A stretch of 64,000 bases of DNA from JACJYE01 sp964432875 (GCA_964432875.1 CAYSPJ010000002.1:57368-121367); one strand, 5' to 3'; shown: positions 23,953 to 33,574, numbered from the stretch's first letter. The notes: generated by a model from the letters alone, not told the origin. Program-made: numbers and translations.

Positions 23953-26900
23953 ATGGCATTCAAATTTTCCATCCCCTTCTTTGCATTCCGCTTGCACCTC
24001 CATCCTGGTTTAAGCCTGCTAGCCCCTTTGTCAGACCACCAGGCCTTGCGCATCGGGCAACCGCTGTCGGCCGTTGCAAAGCAGTATGCTGATGCTTTAC
24101 AGCAGAAGGTACTGAACACGGGCAACTATCGCGCGGTGCTGGAAGAGTATCGGGAGGGCGATTTCTACCGGAGCGTGCTGGAGGCCAGCTTCCCCGCCGC
24201 GCCCGACCGCCTCAGCTTTCCGGCTTTCAGCCTGGAATTCGACTACTATTTCAACCGGCAGGAAAAGGGTTATTGGGGGATAGTGCCAGCCCTGAAACTG
24301 GAAGCTTTTGCCGATGACGAGCCACAGCTCGCCGCGCTCTTGAAGGAAGCCGTACAGCTCGATTTTAGCCGGAAGAAACGGCTTCAAGCCGTGCAGGATA
24401 TCGTGTCGGCTATTTGGTTTGAAAGCATCGAGCTAAAACAGCACGCCATTGACTTTGAAGCTTATACCCCTGCGGAATTAGAACTGTTGCAGGAGCAGCG
24501 CAAAAGCAATTTGCTGTCGGATGTAGCTACCTTGCTGGTCGTAAAAAGCCCCGCTTGCTATGGGATGGAAAAGGAGCTCGAGCAGTTGGTCAGCACACTT
24601 AAGAGCAAATTTGTGCGGAATGTGTTATTGGTAGGGCCTTCCGGGGTAGGTAAAACGGCATTAGTATGGGAATTGGCCCGGCAACAACGCCGGCGGCGGG
24701 TCAAAGAACAGTTTTGGGAAACGACAGCTTCTACCCTCATCAAAGAGTTGTCGCAAGAGATGGGTTGGCAGGAGAACCTTTCACAGCTCTGCCGGGAAAT
24801 TAGCGGCAGCGACAACATCCTCTTCATCCGCAACCTGGCAGAACTATTCGAGGTAGGCATGTATGAAGGGAATTCAATCAGCATGGCTGATTACCTGGGC
24901 GCTTTCCTCAGCCGGGGGGAGATCACGATGATCTCGGAATGTACCGAAGAAGAGCTGGCACGCATCGAGCTGAAAAACCCGCAATACCTTTCCTTTTTCC
25001 AACAGATCCACCTCAAAGCCCCGGAAGGGCAAGCGCTGGAAGCCATTATTTCACAAAAGGTACAGGATGTGGCACAGCTCCGGCAAACCGAAATCGAAGA
25101 AGAGGCCATCCGCGAAGCCATCCGACTGAGCCGCCGTTTTGAGCCCTACTCCGGCATGCCAGGAAAGCCCATCCGTTTCCTGGAAAGCCTATTGCTGGAT
25201 AAAAAGCGTGTTGCGGGCCAGGATGCAGCCTCGATCAAGCTTTCTCGTTCGGAAGTGATCCACCGTTTTTGCCAGCAGACTGGTATCCCCCGTTTTATGG
25301 TTGACCCCGCTATCCCGATGGACATCACGGCCATCAAAGCCGCTTTTAATAGCCAGTTGTTTGGGCAGGAAGCCGCCGTAGAAAGCGTAGTGGGTTTGTT
25401 AGCCGCCGTTAAAACCGCGCTTACCCGCATCGGTAAGCCGATTGCCTCTCTGCTTTTCCTGGGCCCCACCGGCGTGGGCAAAACCGAATTGGCCAAGGTG
25501 CTGGCGCAATTTATGTTTGGCGGGCGCGACCGCTTGACCCGCTTTGACATGAGCGAGTATTCCAACGCTTACTCCGTGCTCCGCCTCACCGGCGAGGGTT
25601 TCTTTTCGGAAGGCTTGCTCACCTCCGCCGTGCGGCGCGCACCTTTCAGTGTGTTATTATTTGATGAGATTGAGAAAGCCCACCCGCAATTCTTTGATTT
25701 GCTGTTGCAGATACTTGAAGGGCGATTGACCGACAGCCAGGGCAAGCTGGCCAACTTTTGCAGCACTATCATCATCATGACCTCGAATATCGGCGCGCAG
25801 AATCTGGCACAAAACCCCATTGGCTGGAAGCAACAAATATCCGGGCGGGAAGTGCAGCAGCACTTTATTACTGCTGCCGAGGACTATTTCCAGCCAGAGC
25901 TGTTCAACCGGATCGACAAGGTCATCCCTTTTACGCCCCTGGATCAGGATACCGTCCGGTTTGTAGTGGACCGGGAAATTCAATTAATCCGGCAAAGAGA
26001 GGGGATCCGCTTCCGCCGCATGAACCTCCACATTGAAAACGAAGTGCTGGACTACTTGGGGGAGCAAGGCTATGACCCCCGGTATGGCGCCCGCCATTTG
26101 CAGCGCACCATCCGGGAATACCTGCTGACTCCCCTCTCCAGAGCATTAAATACCCAAGACATCGACGACCAGCTGGAAGTCGAGGTGCGGATGCGTGCCG
26201 GGCGGATACAAATCGATATCGCCTCTGATCCCTTGGGGCTGGAGCTGCTTTTAGAAGAATATGGCCGGATTCAGCATTCCGACTATGCCAGCCGCCTGCG
26301 CCGTAAAATAGAACAGATCAAGGATGGCCATCTTTATACTCAGCTGATCAACGAACTTGCTTTTTTTGAACAAAAGCGGGCGGCCGCCAAACAACGTTTT
26401 TGGGATAACTTGCCGGAGGCAAACCGCTACTCCGCTTTTCAGGAATCGAATCAGGAAGCAGAACACTTATACCAACGCATCCAAGACCTGGAGATGGGCT
26501 TTGCTACTTCCTCTCTGGGCGTCGTGCCTTATAAACCCGCCTGGGAAAACGAGCTGCGCGCCTGGGAAGAGCGGCTCTTCGAATTCAAGCTCCGGCTTTG
26601 CTCCCGGTTGAACCCCGAGAACAATCAGTGTTGCTTGTCGATCTATGGCGCTGAGCCGGAGCCTCTGGTGCAGCTTTATACGAGCCTTTTTCAGGCGAAG
26701 GGGTTTCAATTTGAAGCCTACGGCGTCTGGTTCCGAGAAAGTTATTACAATGAAGAAGTGCTGGAACAAACGGATAAAGGCATCGCCCGGCACAAGCGCA
26801 AGCAGTACATTAAACAGATAATTGACATGGCAACCTGTTTGGCCCCATTCAACCCACCCGAACCTGGTGATGTGCTTTGGGGGGTGGAATTCACCATCAG

Positions 26901-27201
26901 CAGCCCTTGCGCCTACCTTTACCTCGAAGAGGAAGGGGGTGGGCAAAAATGGGAGGGCCGCGATGGGAAAGACCGCTTCTATATGGTGCTGGTCAGCAAA
27001 ACGGTAGAAGAGACGCCCAACAAGTTACATCGCAAAGAATTTTATGAAAAAATGACCCCACGCCGGACGATTACACCCCAAGAGCTGAAAGATAGGGTTT
27101 ACAAAATCAACCGGGAATGCAACAAATCTGCCCTGCTCGGTTTTATTATGGAGAAACTGGATGAACGTTTCGCCGTCCAATTAGATAAAGAACTATTATG
27201 A
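23953..27201 (+). CDS. ClpB-like AAA+ ATPase fused to a release-factor-2-like region
   Basis: A 1082-residue protein with an unusual architecture. Residues 1-200 are an N-terminal domain unlike the usual Clp_N. D1 has an intact Walker A (GPSGVGKT, 228-235), but its Walker B is lost: ILFI (289-292) is followed by R293-N294 where Asp-Glu is expected. D2 is fully intact: Walker A GPTGVGKT (504-511), Walker B LLFDEIEK (D571, E572), arginine finger FNRID (R653), sensor 2 GAR (R714), then a ClpB-type D2-small domain. Residues ~755-850 are helical, with RFWDN (W817) and a following heptad-like helix as in the N-terminal domain of RF2. Residues ~890-1020 resemble the PCRF domain (CLSIYGAEPEPLVQLYTSLF, then EEEGGGQKW at the ExGxHR position). 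The catalytic GGQ domain and SPF codon-recognition site of real release factors are absent. It overlaps the next gene by 4 bases. An ATP-driven machine with ribosome affinity is inferred, not shown. Confidence 0.75.
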   Translation: MAFKFSIPFFAFRLHLHPGLSLLAPLSDHQALRIGQPLSAVAKQYADALQQKVLNTGNYRAVLEEYREGDFYRSVLEASFPAAPDRLSFPAFSLEFDYYFNRQEKGYWGIVPALKLEAFADDEPQLAALLKEAVQLDFSRKKRLQAVQDIVSAIWFESIELKQHAIDFEAYTPAELELLQEQRKSNLLSDVATLLVVKSPACYGMEKELEQLVSTLKSKFVRNVLLVGPSGVGKTALVWELARQQRRRRVKEQFWETTASTLIKELSQEMGWQENLSQLCREISGSDNILFIRNLAELFEVGMYEGNSISMADYLGAFLSRGEITMISECTEEELARIELKNPQYLSFFQQIHLKAPEGQALEAIISQKVQDVAQLRQTEIEEEAIREAIRLSRRFEPYSGMPGKPIRFLESLLLDKKRVAGQDAASIKLSRSEVIHRFCQQTGIPRFMVDPAIPMDITAIKAAFNSQLFGQEAAVESVVGLLAAVKTALTRIGKPIASLLFLGPTGVGKTELAKVLAQFMFGGRDRLTRFDMSEYSNAYSVLRLTGEGFFSEGLLTSAVRRAPFSVLLFDEIEKAHPQFFDLLLQILEGRLTDSQGKLANFCSTIIIMTSNIGAQNLAQNPIGWKQQISGREVQQHFITAAEDYFQPELFNRIDKVIPFTPLDQDTVRFVVDREIQLIRQREGIRFRRMNLHIENEVLDYLGEQGYDPRYGARHLQRTIREYLLTPLSRALNTQDIDDQLEVEVRMRAGRIQIDIASDPLGLELLLEEYGRIQHSDYASRLRRKIEQIKDGHLYTQLINELAFFEQKRAAAKQRFWDNLPEANRYSAFQESNQEAEHLYQRIQDLEMGFATSSLGVVPYKPAWENELRAWEERLFEFKLRLCSRLNPENNQCCLSIYGAEPEPLVQLYTSLFQAKGFQFEAYGVWFRESYYNEEVLEQTDKGIARHKRKQYIKQIIDMATCLAPFNPPEPGDVLWGVEFTISSPCAYLYLEEEGGGQKWEGRDGKDRFYMVLVSKTVEETPNKLHRKEFYEKMTPRRTITPQELKDRVYKINRECNKSALLGFIMEKLDERFAVQLDKELL

Positions 27202-28646
27202 ATGCAAGATTGATCGTTTTTTCGGCAGCGCTTATTGCTACTATGCTACCCTTCAACAGGCTGCAAGCTCAAGATGCCGAAAACAGTAATAAACACTATT
27301 GGGTCGCCTTTACTGACAAGGCCGGCTCGCCCTATAGCCTGGACCGGCCAGAGGAGTTTGTATCAGCGCGCGCCATTGCCCGGCGGCAGAGTCGAGGGAT
27401 ACCTTTTGCTGAAAACGACCTCCCGCCCAATCCTGCCTATCTGGATGCCCTGAAGGCCAAAGGGGCCACCATACACCATACTTCGCGCTGGCTGAATGCC
27501 GCAACCATCCTCATCGACGAAGCCCAACTGCCTCTTATCGCGCAATTACCTTTCGTCGATACGTTTTTTTTCGCCGGCCCAGCTTATGATAAAGCGACGC
27601 ATAAAAAGCCGGCTTTACAAATGGACAGCCTCCTGTCGCGACTCGTGGAAGGCGAACACTATGGCCATGGCGCTGCGCAGATCAAGCTGTTAAATGGCGA
27701 TACCTTACATCAAATGGGCTTTAAAGGCAATGGTTTATTGATTGCCGTACTTGACGGCGGCTTTATCGGGGTAGAAGCAAGCCCTTTCTTTGACAGCTTG
27801 CGCGTGAACGGCCGCCTGCTGCCCGGCCGGGACTTCGTCAATCAGGGCAATGACCCTTACGGGCTGAGCACCCACGGCAGCAAAGTGCTCTCTACGATGG
27901 CGGCCAACGTCCCCGGCGTATTGGTCGGCACGGCTCCTTTCGCAACCTACGCCTGTGTGAAAACCGAAAACACCCAAACCGAATACCGCATCGAAGAATG
28001 CAATTGGGTAGCTGGACTGGAATACGCCGACAGCCTCGGCGCCGACCTTATCAATTCCTCCCTGGGCTATACTACTTTCGACGATACTGGCATGAACTAT
28101 CAATACGACAATCTGGACGGGCAGAGCTCGGTGGCCAGCCTGGCGGCTGATATCGCTGCAGCAAAAGGCATCCTGGTCGTCACCAGCGTCGGCAATGAGG
28201 GGAGCTCAAAGTGGAAGTATATCGGCATACCCGCCGATGCCACCCTGGCCTTTTCCATTGGGGCCACTGATTTGCGCGGCAAGCGGGCTTCTTTCAGTTC
28301 GGTAGGCCCCACACCTAAGGGCCTCATCAAGCCTGACGTGGTAGCCCCCGGTGCCTGGGTGGCCTTGGCCGATGCCTACTCTTTCCGCGTCGGCCCAGGA
28401 TCTGGCACTTCTTTTGCTTCGCCCATCCTGGCTGGCCTGGCTGCCTGCCTCTGGGAAGCCTTCCCCGGCAAGACCAACCTGGAAATCATGGAGGCTATCC
28501 GCCAGAGTGGCAGCGCCGCAACAAGCCCGGACAATGAAATCGGTTATGGACTGCCGGATTTTGGCAAGGCTTACCGGCTGTTGAGCAGTGTACTGCCGTC
28601 GGTCAGCCCAAGCAAACCCCTGGTCAGCCCATTGCCTCAAGATTAG
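27198..28646 (+). CDS. Secreted subtilisin-like serine peptidase (S8 family)
   Basis: A 482-residue protease. A signal peptide (residues 1-24, ending LQAQ) sends it across the inner membrane. A propeptide-like region of ~150 residues precedes the catalytic domain: Asp186 (LIAVLDGGF), His226 (STHGSKV), an oxyanion-hole Asn region (TSVGNEG), and Ser405 (GSGTSFASP). No obvious T9SS C-terminal tag is present; it ends in a Ser/Pro-rich tail. The start ATG overlaps the stop of the AAA+ gene (ATGA), so translation is coupled. The pairing of a cytoplasmic ATPase with an exported protease is odd and may reflect co-expression rather than a complex. A SusC/SusD pair follows about 380 bases downstream. 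Confidence 0.88.
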   Translation: MNARLIVFSAALIATMLPFNRLQAQDAENSNKHYWVAFTDKAGSPYSLDRPEEFVSARAIARRQSRGIPFAENDLPPNPAYLDALKAKGATIHHTSRWLNAATILIDEAQLPLIAQLPFVDTFFFAGPAYDKATHKKPALQMDSLLSRLVEGEHYGHGAAQIKLLNGDTLHQMGFKGNGLLIAVLDGGFIGVEASPFFDSLRVNGRLLPGRDFVNQGNDPYGLSTHGSKVLSTMAANVPGVLVGTAPFATYACVKTENTQTEYRIEECNWVAGLEYADSLGADLINSSLGYTTFDDTGMNYQYDNLDGQSSVASLAADIAAAKGILVVTSVGNEGSSKWKYIGIPADATLAFSIGATDLRGKRASFSSVGPTPKGLIKPDVVAPGAWVALADAYSFRVGPGSGTSFASPILAGLAACLWEAFPGKTNLEIMEAIRQSGSAATSPDNEIGYGLPDFGKAYRLLSSVLPSVSPSKPLVSPLPQD

Positions 28647-29024
28647 GGGTGTACAATATAGCAAGCCTTGCCCAACAGGCAGGCCCAGTAGGCTTATTTG
28701 GCTGCATTGTGTATGGTGCTTGCAATTTTATTGTAAAAAACCTGATTTTTTTGCCATTTTTCTAGGCTGTTACCCAAAAATTGTCCTAAATTTGTTCTCG
28801 ACTTTAGCATCAACATCATCAAACAACCCCTCAAAGCTGAAGCTTGCTTTTGGGCAATCAGCTTTGTAAACCTAAAGCCTCGCCATCATTTTCGCTTTGC
28901 AGCAGCTACTTGCTGCCTGGATTACGCCAAACATATTACGGTTATTCACTTTGCTATCATACACTGCTACCGGCAGTTGGATGGCAAGTCAATTTAGTTT
29001 CTACTAACTCAAAACTTTTGTTTT
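28647..29024. other. 378-base intergenic region before susC
   Basis: An A+T-rich spacer between the protease and susC. It holds a perfect -7 octamer TAAATTTG at 28787-28794, 230 bases before the susC start, without a clear -33 partner. I see no hairpin terminator for the protease gene and no convincing small gene. A long 5' leader for susC, as is common for SusCD operons, is possible. Confidence 0.4.
28787..28794 (+). promoter_or_regulatory. Possible -7 box of the susCD promoter
   Basis: TAAATTTG matches TAnnTTTG. The -33 position is not conserved, which would fit a promoter that needs an activator. If used, it gives a leader of about 225 bases. Confidence 0.35.
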
Positions 29025-32000
29025 ATGAAAAAACTCTTATTGTCATTGATGCTGGTCGCGGGCCTACTTGGCACCCTGGCCGCGCAGCGCACGATCACCG
29101 GCAAAGTCGCGGACTCAAGCGGCGAGGCGCTGATTGGTGCGACTATCCTTGCTGAAGGAACGGCTATTGGTACCGTCACCGACGCAAATGGCGAGTTCAG
29201 CTTGAACGTAGCCTCTGACCAGGCAGCAGTCGTTGTCAGCTACACTGGTTTTATTACTCAGCGCGTTGTGCTCACGCCATCCATAAACTACATCATTACG
29301 ATGGAAACGGATGCGGTGGCACTGGAAGACGTAGTGGTTATTGGCTACGGTACTCAATCCCGGCGCAACATCACCAGCGCTATTGCTTCGGTGGATTCAA
29401 GGGCTTTCGAGAACGTTTCGGTTCAGGGCTTTGAAAGCGCGCTTCAAGGCCGCCTACCAGGGGTGAACATTACTGGCTCTGCCGGTACCTTAGGCGCTCC
29501 GCAAGCAATCAGGGTACGGGGTGTTGGCTCCATTAATGCCAGCAACCAGCCGCTGTATGTAGTGGATGGGTTGATCCTTAACGACCAACTGGGGAGTAAC
29601 AACCTCTTGGGCACGGCCAGCGGCACCAACCCGCTGATTAACCTCAACCCCAACGACATCGAATCGATTGACGTACTTAAAGATGCTGCGGCAGCGGCTA
29701 TTTATGGCTCCCGTGGTGCCAACGGCGTAATCCTCATTACCACCCGCCAGGGCAAGTACAACCAGCAGGCCCGGGTCTCTTTGGGTTTTTATGCCGGCTA
29801 CAGCGAGCCGACCAACCAATTCGACATGATGACCGGGCAGGAATATGCCGGATTTTGGAACCAGGCAGCCCGCAACCGCGGCTTCACACCGGAAGCCAAC
29901 CCCAACCTCTTCTACGATGTGGCCGCTCAGCCCAGCACCAATTGGTTTGATCTGGTGTCTCAAAAAGCTTTCGTGCAAGAAAGCAACGTAGGGGTCTCTG
30001 GCGGTACCGCAACCACCAAGTTCTTCTTTGGTGGCAGCTATCGCGACGAAGATGGCTGGATCCGCCGTACCAACCTCAAGCGCTACAGCTTCCGCGCCAA
30101 TATCGAACAACAGATTGGTGAGAGGTGGAAGGCCGGTATTCAGCTCAACCCGAGCCGTACCGTCAACACTCGCTTGAACGAAGACAACAACGTGGCTTCG
30201 CCCCAAACCTACAGCGCTTTGTTCTTCCCCAATGTGGAAGCCTATGACGCCAACGGCAGGGTGCGTGGCGGCCTGGTTACTACCAGTATTGGCCGCGGCC
30301 AATTCAACGGCACGCCTCTGGTAAACCTGGAAGAAGCAGATATTACGGCTACGACGACACAAATCCTGAGCAACTTCTACACGGAATTCCGCCCCATTTC
30401 CAAGTTGCGCTTACGCACGGAATTTGGTAGCCAGTTTAGCCAGATTGAGGATTTGTACAAAGCATCCTCGCGCACTACTGATGGTGCTGGCGCTTCCGGC
30501 TCCGGGAGTGCGGCCAGTGGCCAGGTGCTGAACTGGAACTGGAACACCACAGCCACCTATGCGGATGTTATTGACCGCCATGGATTTGACGTTACGCTCG
30601 GTTATACGATGCAGCGCGAGGAGACTTCCCGCCAGAGCGTCGCAGGTAATACCTTTGCTGATGACCGCCTGAAGACTTTGGCTTCAGCCGCAACAATCAC
30701 GGCTGGCTCCAGCACCCTTAACGATGTGACTTTCCTCGGTTATCTGGCGAGGGTCAACTATGCTTTTGACAATAAGTATCTCATTGGCCTTTCTGCCAGG
30801 GTTGACGGATCTTCCCGCTTCGGCACCAACAACCGCTATGGCTTCTTCCCCGCAGCTTCTGCGGGCTGGATTGCTAAAGAAGACCGGGCGGCAAGCGTGC
30901 TCAATTTCCTGAAAGTCCGCGGTAGCTGGGGCTTGACCGGTAATGCCAGCATTGGCAACTTCGATGCTCGCGGCTTGATCGGCTTCGGCACGGACTACAA
31001 CATGCAGCCGGGCTTCTTGTTCAACCGCCTGGAAAACGCCGACTTGCGGTGGGAAAAGAACCAGACGATTGATGGTGGGATCGAGTTTGAAATGTTCAAT
31101 CGCCGCCTGCGTGGTTCGGCGCTATATTACATCCGCGATACCCGTGACTTGTTGCTGGACGTACCCCTGCCCTGGACGATTGGTATCGTCAATGCCCTCA
31201 TCACCCAGAATGCCGGCGAAATCCGCAACCAGGGCTTTGAATTCCAGCTTGACATGGACGTGCTGAGCAAAGGCGCATTCCAATGGACGCTGGGCGTCAA
31301 CGGCGCTACGCTGAAGAATGAAGTGACTCAGTTGGTAGACAACAACAACGATGGCGAAGACGATGACATCGTCTTCGGCGGCCGCCGCCTGATCCGTACG
31401 GGCGAAACGATCGGCTCATGGTACTTGGTGCGCTACAATGGCGTTGATCCTGCTAACGGCGACGCTTTGTTCCTGGACGAAAACGGAGAAGAACTCCGCA
31501 ACAGCGCTCCAGGCTCTGCCAGAGTAATCGCCGGCAATGCATTGCCCACCTTCACCGGTGGCATCACCAGCAACCTTGCTTATAAGGGTTTTGACCTGAA
31601 CATCCTCTTCCAGTTCGCCACCGGTTTCCAATTATACCGGAATGAGGGCGCTTTTACCGAAAACAACATGGCGGCTACCTGGAACCAGGATCGCCGCATC
31701 CTGGATGCCTGGACGCCGGACAACCCGAACACCAATGTCCCGCAGGCTCGCTTGTTGCAAGTGAATGGTTCTCAGGCATCTACCCGTTATCTGTCGGATG
31801 GGGACTTCATGCGCCTCAAGAATGTCCAGTTGGGTTATTCTCTGCCGCCTTTTGGCCGTAACAATACCAACCTGCGCATTTTTGTCGCTGGCCAAAACCT
31901 GCTGACCTTCACGAAGTTTAATGGGTTGGACCCGGAAGCGAACGGGCTTGGAGTTGGCTCGCCAACTGCAGGTGACCTGTTCTTCAGCCGCCCGCAGTCT

Positions 32001-32036
32001 AAGACTTATACGGCGGGCTTTAATCTCAGTTTCTAA
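29025..32036 (+). CDS. susC: SusC/RagA family TonB-linked outer-membrane transporter
   Basis: A 1003-residue receptor. Signal peptide (residues 1-20, ending LAAQ), a CarboxypepD_reg-like domain (ITGKVADSSGEALIGATI, about 22-100), then the SusC plug signatures: VVVIGYGTQSRRNITSAI, LQGRLPGVNITGSAGTLG, IRVRGVGSI, and PLYVVDG. The remainder is a large beta-barrel with SusC-type motifs (LKVRGSWGLTGN; final YTAGFNLSF). SusC proteins import bulky nutrients together with a SusD lid lipoprotein, encoded directly downstream. No glycoside hydrolase is nearby, and the upstream neighbour is a secreted protease, so a peptide substrate (RagAB-like) is as plausible as a glycan. Confidence 0.95.
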   Translation: MKKLLLSLMLVAGLLGTLAAQRTITGKVADSSGEALIGATILAEGTAIGTVTDANGEFSLNVASDQAAVVVSYTGFITQRVVLTPSINYIITMETDAVALEDVVVIGYGTQSRRNITSAIASVDSRAFENVSVQGFESALQGRLPGVNITGSAGTLGAPQAIRVRGVGSINASNQPLYVVDGLILNDQLGSNNLLGTASGTNPLINLNPNDIESIDVLKDAAAAAIYGSRGANGVILITTRQGKYNQQARVSLGFYAGYSEPTNQFDMMTGQEYAGFWNQAARNRGFTPEANPNLFYDVAAQPSTNWFDLVSQKAFVQESNVGVSGGTATTKFFFGGSYRDEDGWIRRTNLKRYSFRANIEQQIGERWKAGIQLNPSRTVNTRLNEDNNVASPQTYSALFFPNVEAYDANGRVRGGLVTTSIGRGQFNGTPLVNLEEADITATTTQILSNFYTEFRPISKLRLRTEFGSQFSQIEDLYKASSRTTDGAGASGSGSAASGQVLNWNWNTTATYADVIDRHGFDVTLGYTMQREETSRQSVAGNTFADDRLKTLASAATITAGSSTLNDVTFLGYLARVNYAFDNKYLIGLSARVDGSSRFGTNNRYGFFPAASAGWIAKEDRAASVLNFLKVRGSWGLTGNASIGNFDARGLIGFGTDYNMQPGFLFNRLENADLRWEKNQTIDGGIEFEMFNRRLRGSALYYIRDTRDLLLDVPLPWTIGIVNALITQNAGEIRNQGFEFQLDMDVLSKGAFQWTLGVNGATLKNEVTQLVDNNNDGEDDDIVFGGRRLIRTGETIGSWYLVRYNGVDPANGDALFLDENGEELRNSAPGSARVIAGNALPTFTGGITSNLAYKGFDLNILFQFATGFQLYRNEGAFTENNMAATWNQDRRILDAWTPDNPNTNVPQARLLQVNGSQASTRYLSDGDFMRLKNVQLGYSLPPFGRNNTNLRIFVAGQNLLTFTKFNGLDPEANGLGVGSPTAGDLFFSRPQSKTYTAGFNLSF

Positions 32037-32067
32037 AACCATTTGCTAATTTTAAAAAGAGCACAAG

Positions 32068-33552
32068 ATGAATAAACTAAAATATATCCTCGGCTTCATG
32101 CTCGTCGCCGGGCTAGTGGCTTGCGATTCGTTCCTTGACGAACCGCAACCAGCTCAATCGCTGCCTTCGGCAACGGCATTTACTACCGCACAGGACATTG
32201 AGAATGCCATGGTTGGCGCCTATGATGCCGCACAGAACTCTGACATGTTTGGCACTAATACGACTATGCTTCCCGGGATTTACTCGGATAATGGCGAATG
32301 GCGTGGTTCTTTCCCTTCTTATCGGGACATCTACAACCGCATGATTGTCTCTGATAATCCAGAAGTGGCCGCGATGTGGCAATTTGGCTATCGCGTCATC
32401 AATGCTGCCAACCTGATTTTGAAAGCGCTGGATGAGGTCCAAGACCCCACCCTGACGCCTGCATTGGCTGATCGCCTGCGTGGCGAGGCGCTTTTCCTGC
32501 GCGGTGCGACCCATTTTGAGATGGTACGCTTTTTCGGCAAAGCCTTCAGCGCCACATCTAATGCTGATTTGGGGATCCCGATCATGGTCAATCCAGTTGC
32601 GACGACCGACGACGTCACTTTCCCCTCTCGCAATACGGTAGCGGAGGTTTATACTCAGGTACTCACTGATTTAACCCAAGCCGCCTCACTTTTGCCGGAT
32701 GCCAACCCGCGCGGGCGCGGGCGCGCTACCAAGTTTGCTGCTCATGGATATTTGGCCCGCGTGGCCTTCCAGCAGCGCGAATACGGCAAAGCTGCTACTG
32801 AAGCCGCCGCTGTGCTTGCTGGCCCATTCTCGCTCACTGCTGAACCAGTTGAATTCTTCAGCATAGAAGGCAGCAGCGAGGAAATATGGGCAGTCATCCA
32901 TACGCCTCAAGACAATCCCGGCGTAAACGGCTCCCTGCCTACTTTCCACAACCGTGCTGGCCGCGGCGGTGACGTAGTCTACTCGGAAGATTTGATTGCC
33001 AATGGATTCGGTAAAATTGTTACTTCTGCCCAGCAAGCTGCCATTGCCAACGCTGGTCATACCGTAATTGATTTGCGCCTAACCCAGTTGTCGCAATTCG
33101 ATGCCGCTTCCAATACTTATTTCATCGAAAAGTACACGGATGTTTCCACTAATGCAGATGATGCGCCGATTCAACGCCTGGCAGATTTCATGCTCTTGCG
33201 CGCTGAAGCGGTAGCCCGCACCAGCGGTATCAACCAAGAAAGCATTGACTTGCTCAACAGCGTACGCCGCCGTGCCTTGCGCGTGCTGGATAGCAGTGGT
33301 GAAGTAGTAGCCAATAGCGATAGCTTCATCGACTTCAGCGCCGGCAATTTCGCCAATGCCGATGAGCTGATCGAAGCGATCATCACCGAGCGCCGTGTTG
33401 AGCTTTGCTTTGAAGGTGCTCGCTTCCATGATCTTACGCGCTTACAGCGCACGATCAGGGGGCTTGCCTGGGATGACAATAACATGCGTTTCCCCATCCC
33501 ACAGCGTGAAATAGATGCGAATGGCAACCTGGAGCAGAACCCCGGTTACTAG
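32068..33552 (+). CDS. susD: SusD/RagB family nutrient-binding outer-membrane lipoprotein
   Basis: A 494-residue lipoprotein. The signal peptide ends in a lipobox (LVAGLVAC, Cys 19). The mature protein shows SusD hallmarks: an N-terminal helix pair after FLDEPQPAQ, TPR-like helices (RGEALFLRGATHFEMVRFFG), and the C-terminal RVELCFEGARFHDLTRLQRT followed by FPIPQREIDANGNLEQNPGY, the classic SusD end. It forms a lid on SusC at the cell surface and captures substrate. It starts 31 bases after susC stops and is followed by a strong bidirectional terminator, so susC-susD form a compact two-gene operon. Confidence 0.95.
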   Translation: MNKLKYILGFMLVAGLVACDSFLDEPQPAQSLPSATAFTTAQDIENAMVGAYDAAQNSDMFGTNTTMLPGIYSDNGEWRGSFPSYRDIYNRMIVSDNPEVAAMWQFGYRVINAANLILKALDEVQDPTLTPALADRLRGEALFLRGATHFEMVRFFGKAFSATSNADLGIPIMVNPVATTDDVTFPSRNTVAEVYTQVLTDLTQAASLLPDANPRGRGRATKFAAHGYLARVAFQQREYGKAATEAAAVLAGPFSLTAEPVEFFSIEGSSEEIWAVIHTPQDNPGVNGSLPTFHNRAGRGGDVVYSEDLIANGFGKIVTSAQQAAIANAGHTVIDLRLTQLSQFDAASNTYFIEKYTDVSTNADDAPIQRLADFMLLRAEAVARTSGINQESIDLLNSVRRRALRVLDSSGEVVANSDSFIDFSAGNFANADELIEAIITERRVELCFEGARFHDLTRLQRTIRGLAWDDNNMRFPIPQREIDANGNLEQNPGY

Positions 33553-33574
33553 GCGCAAGTTTCTGAATTGACTT

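Noticed and set aside
26935..26946. A GGQ tripeptide (residues 996-998) in the ClpB/RF2-like protein, suggesting a working release factor
   Set aside because: By position it falls in the ExGxHR segment of the PCRF-like domain, not in the catalytic domain, and the flanking residues of the true GGQ loop are missing. It is coincidental.
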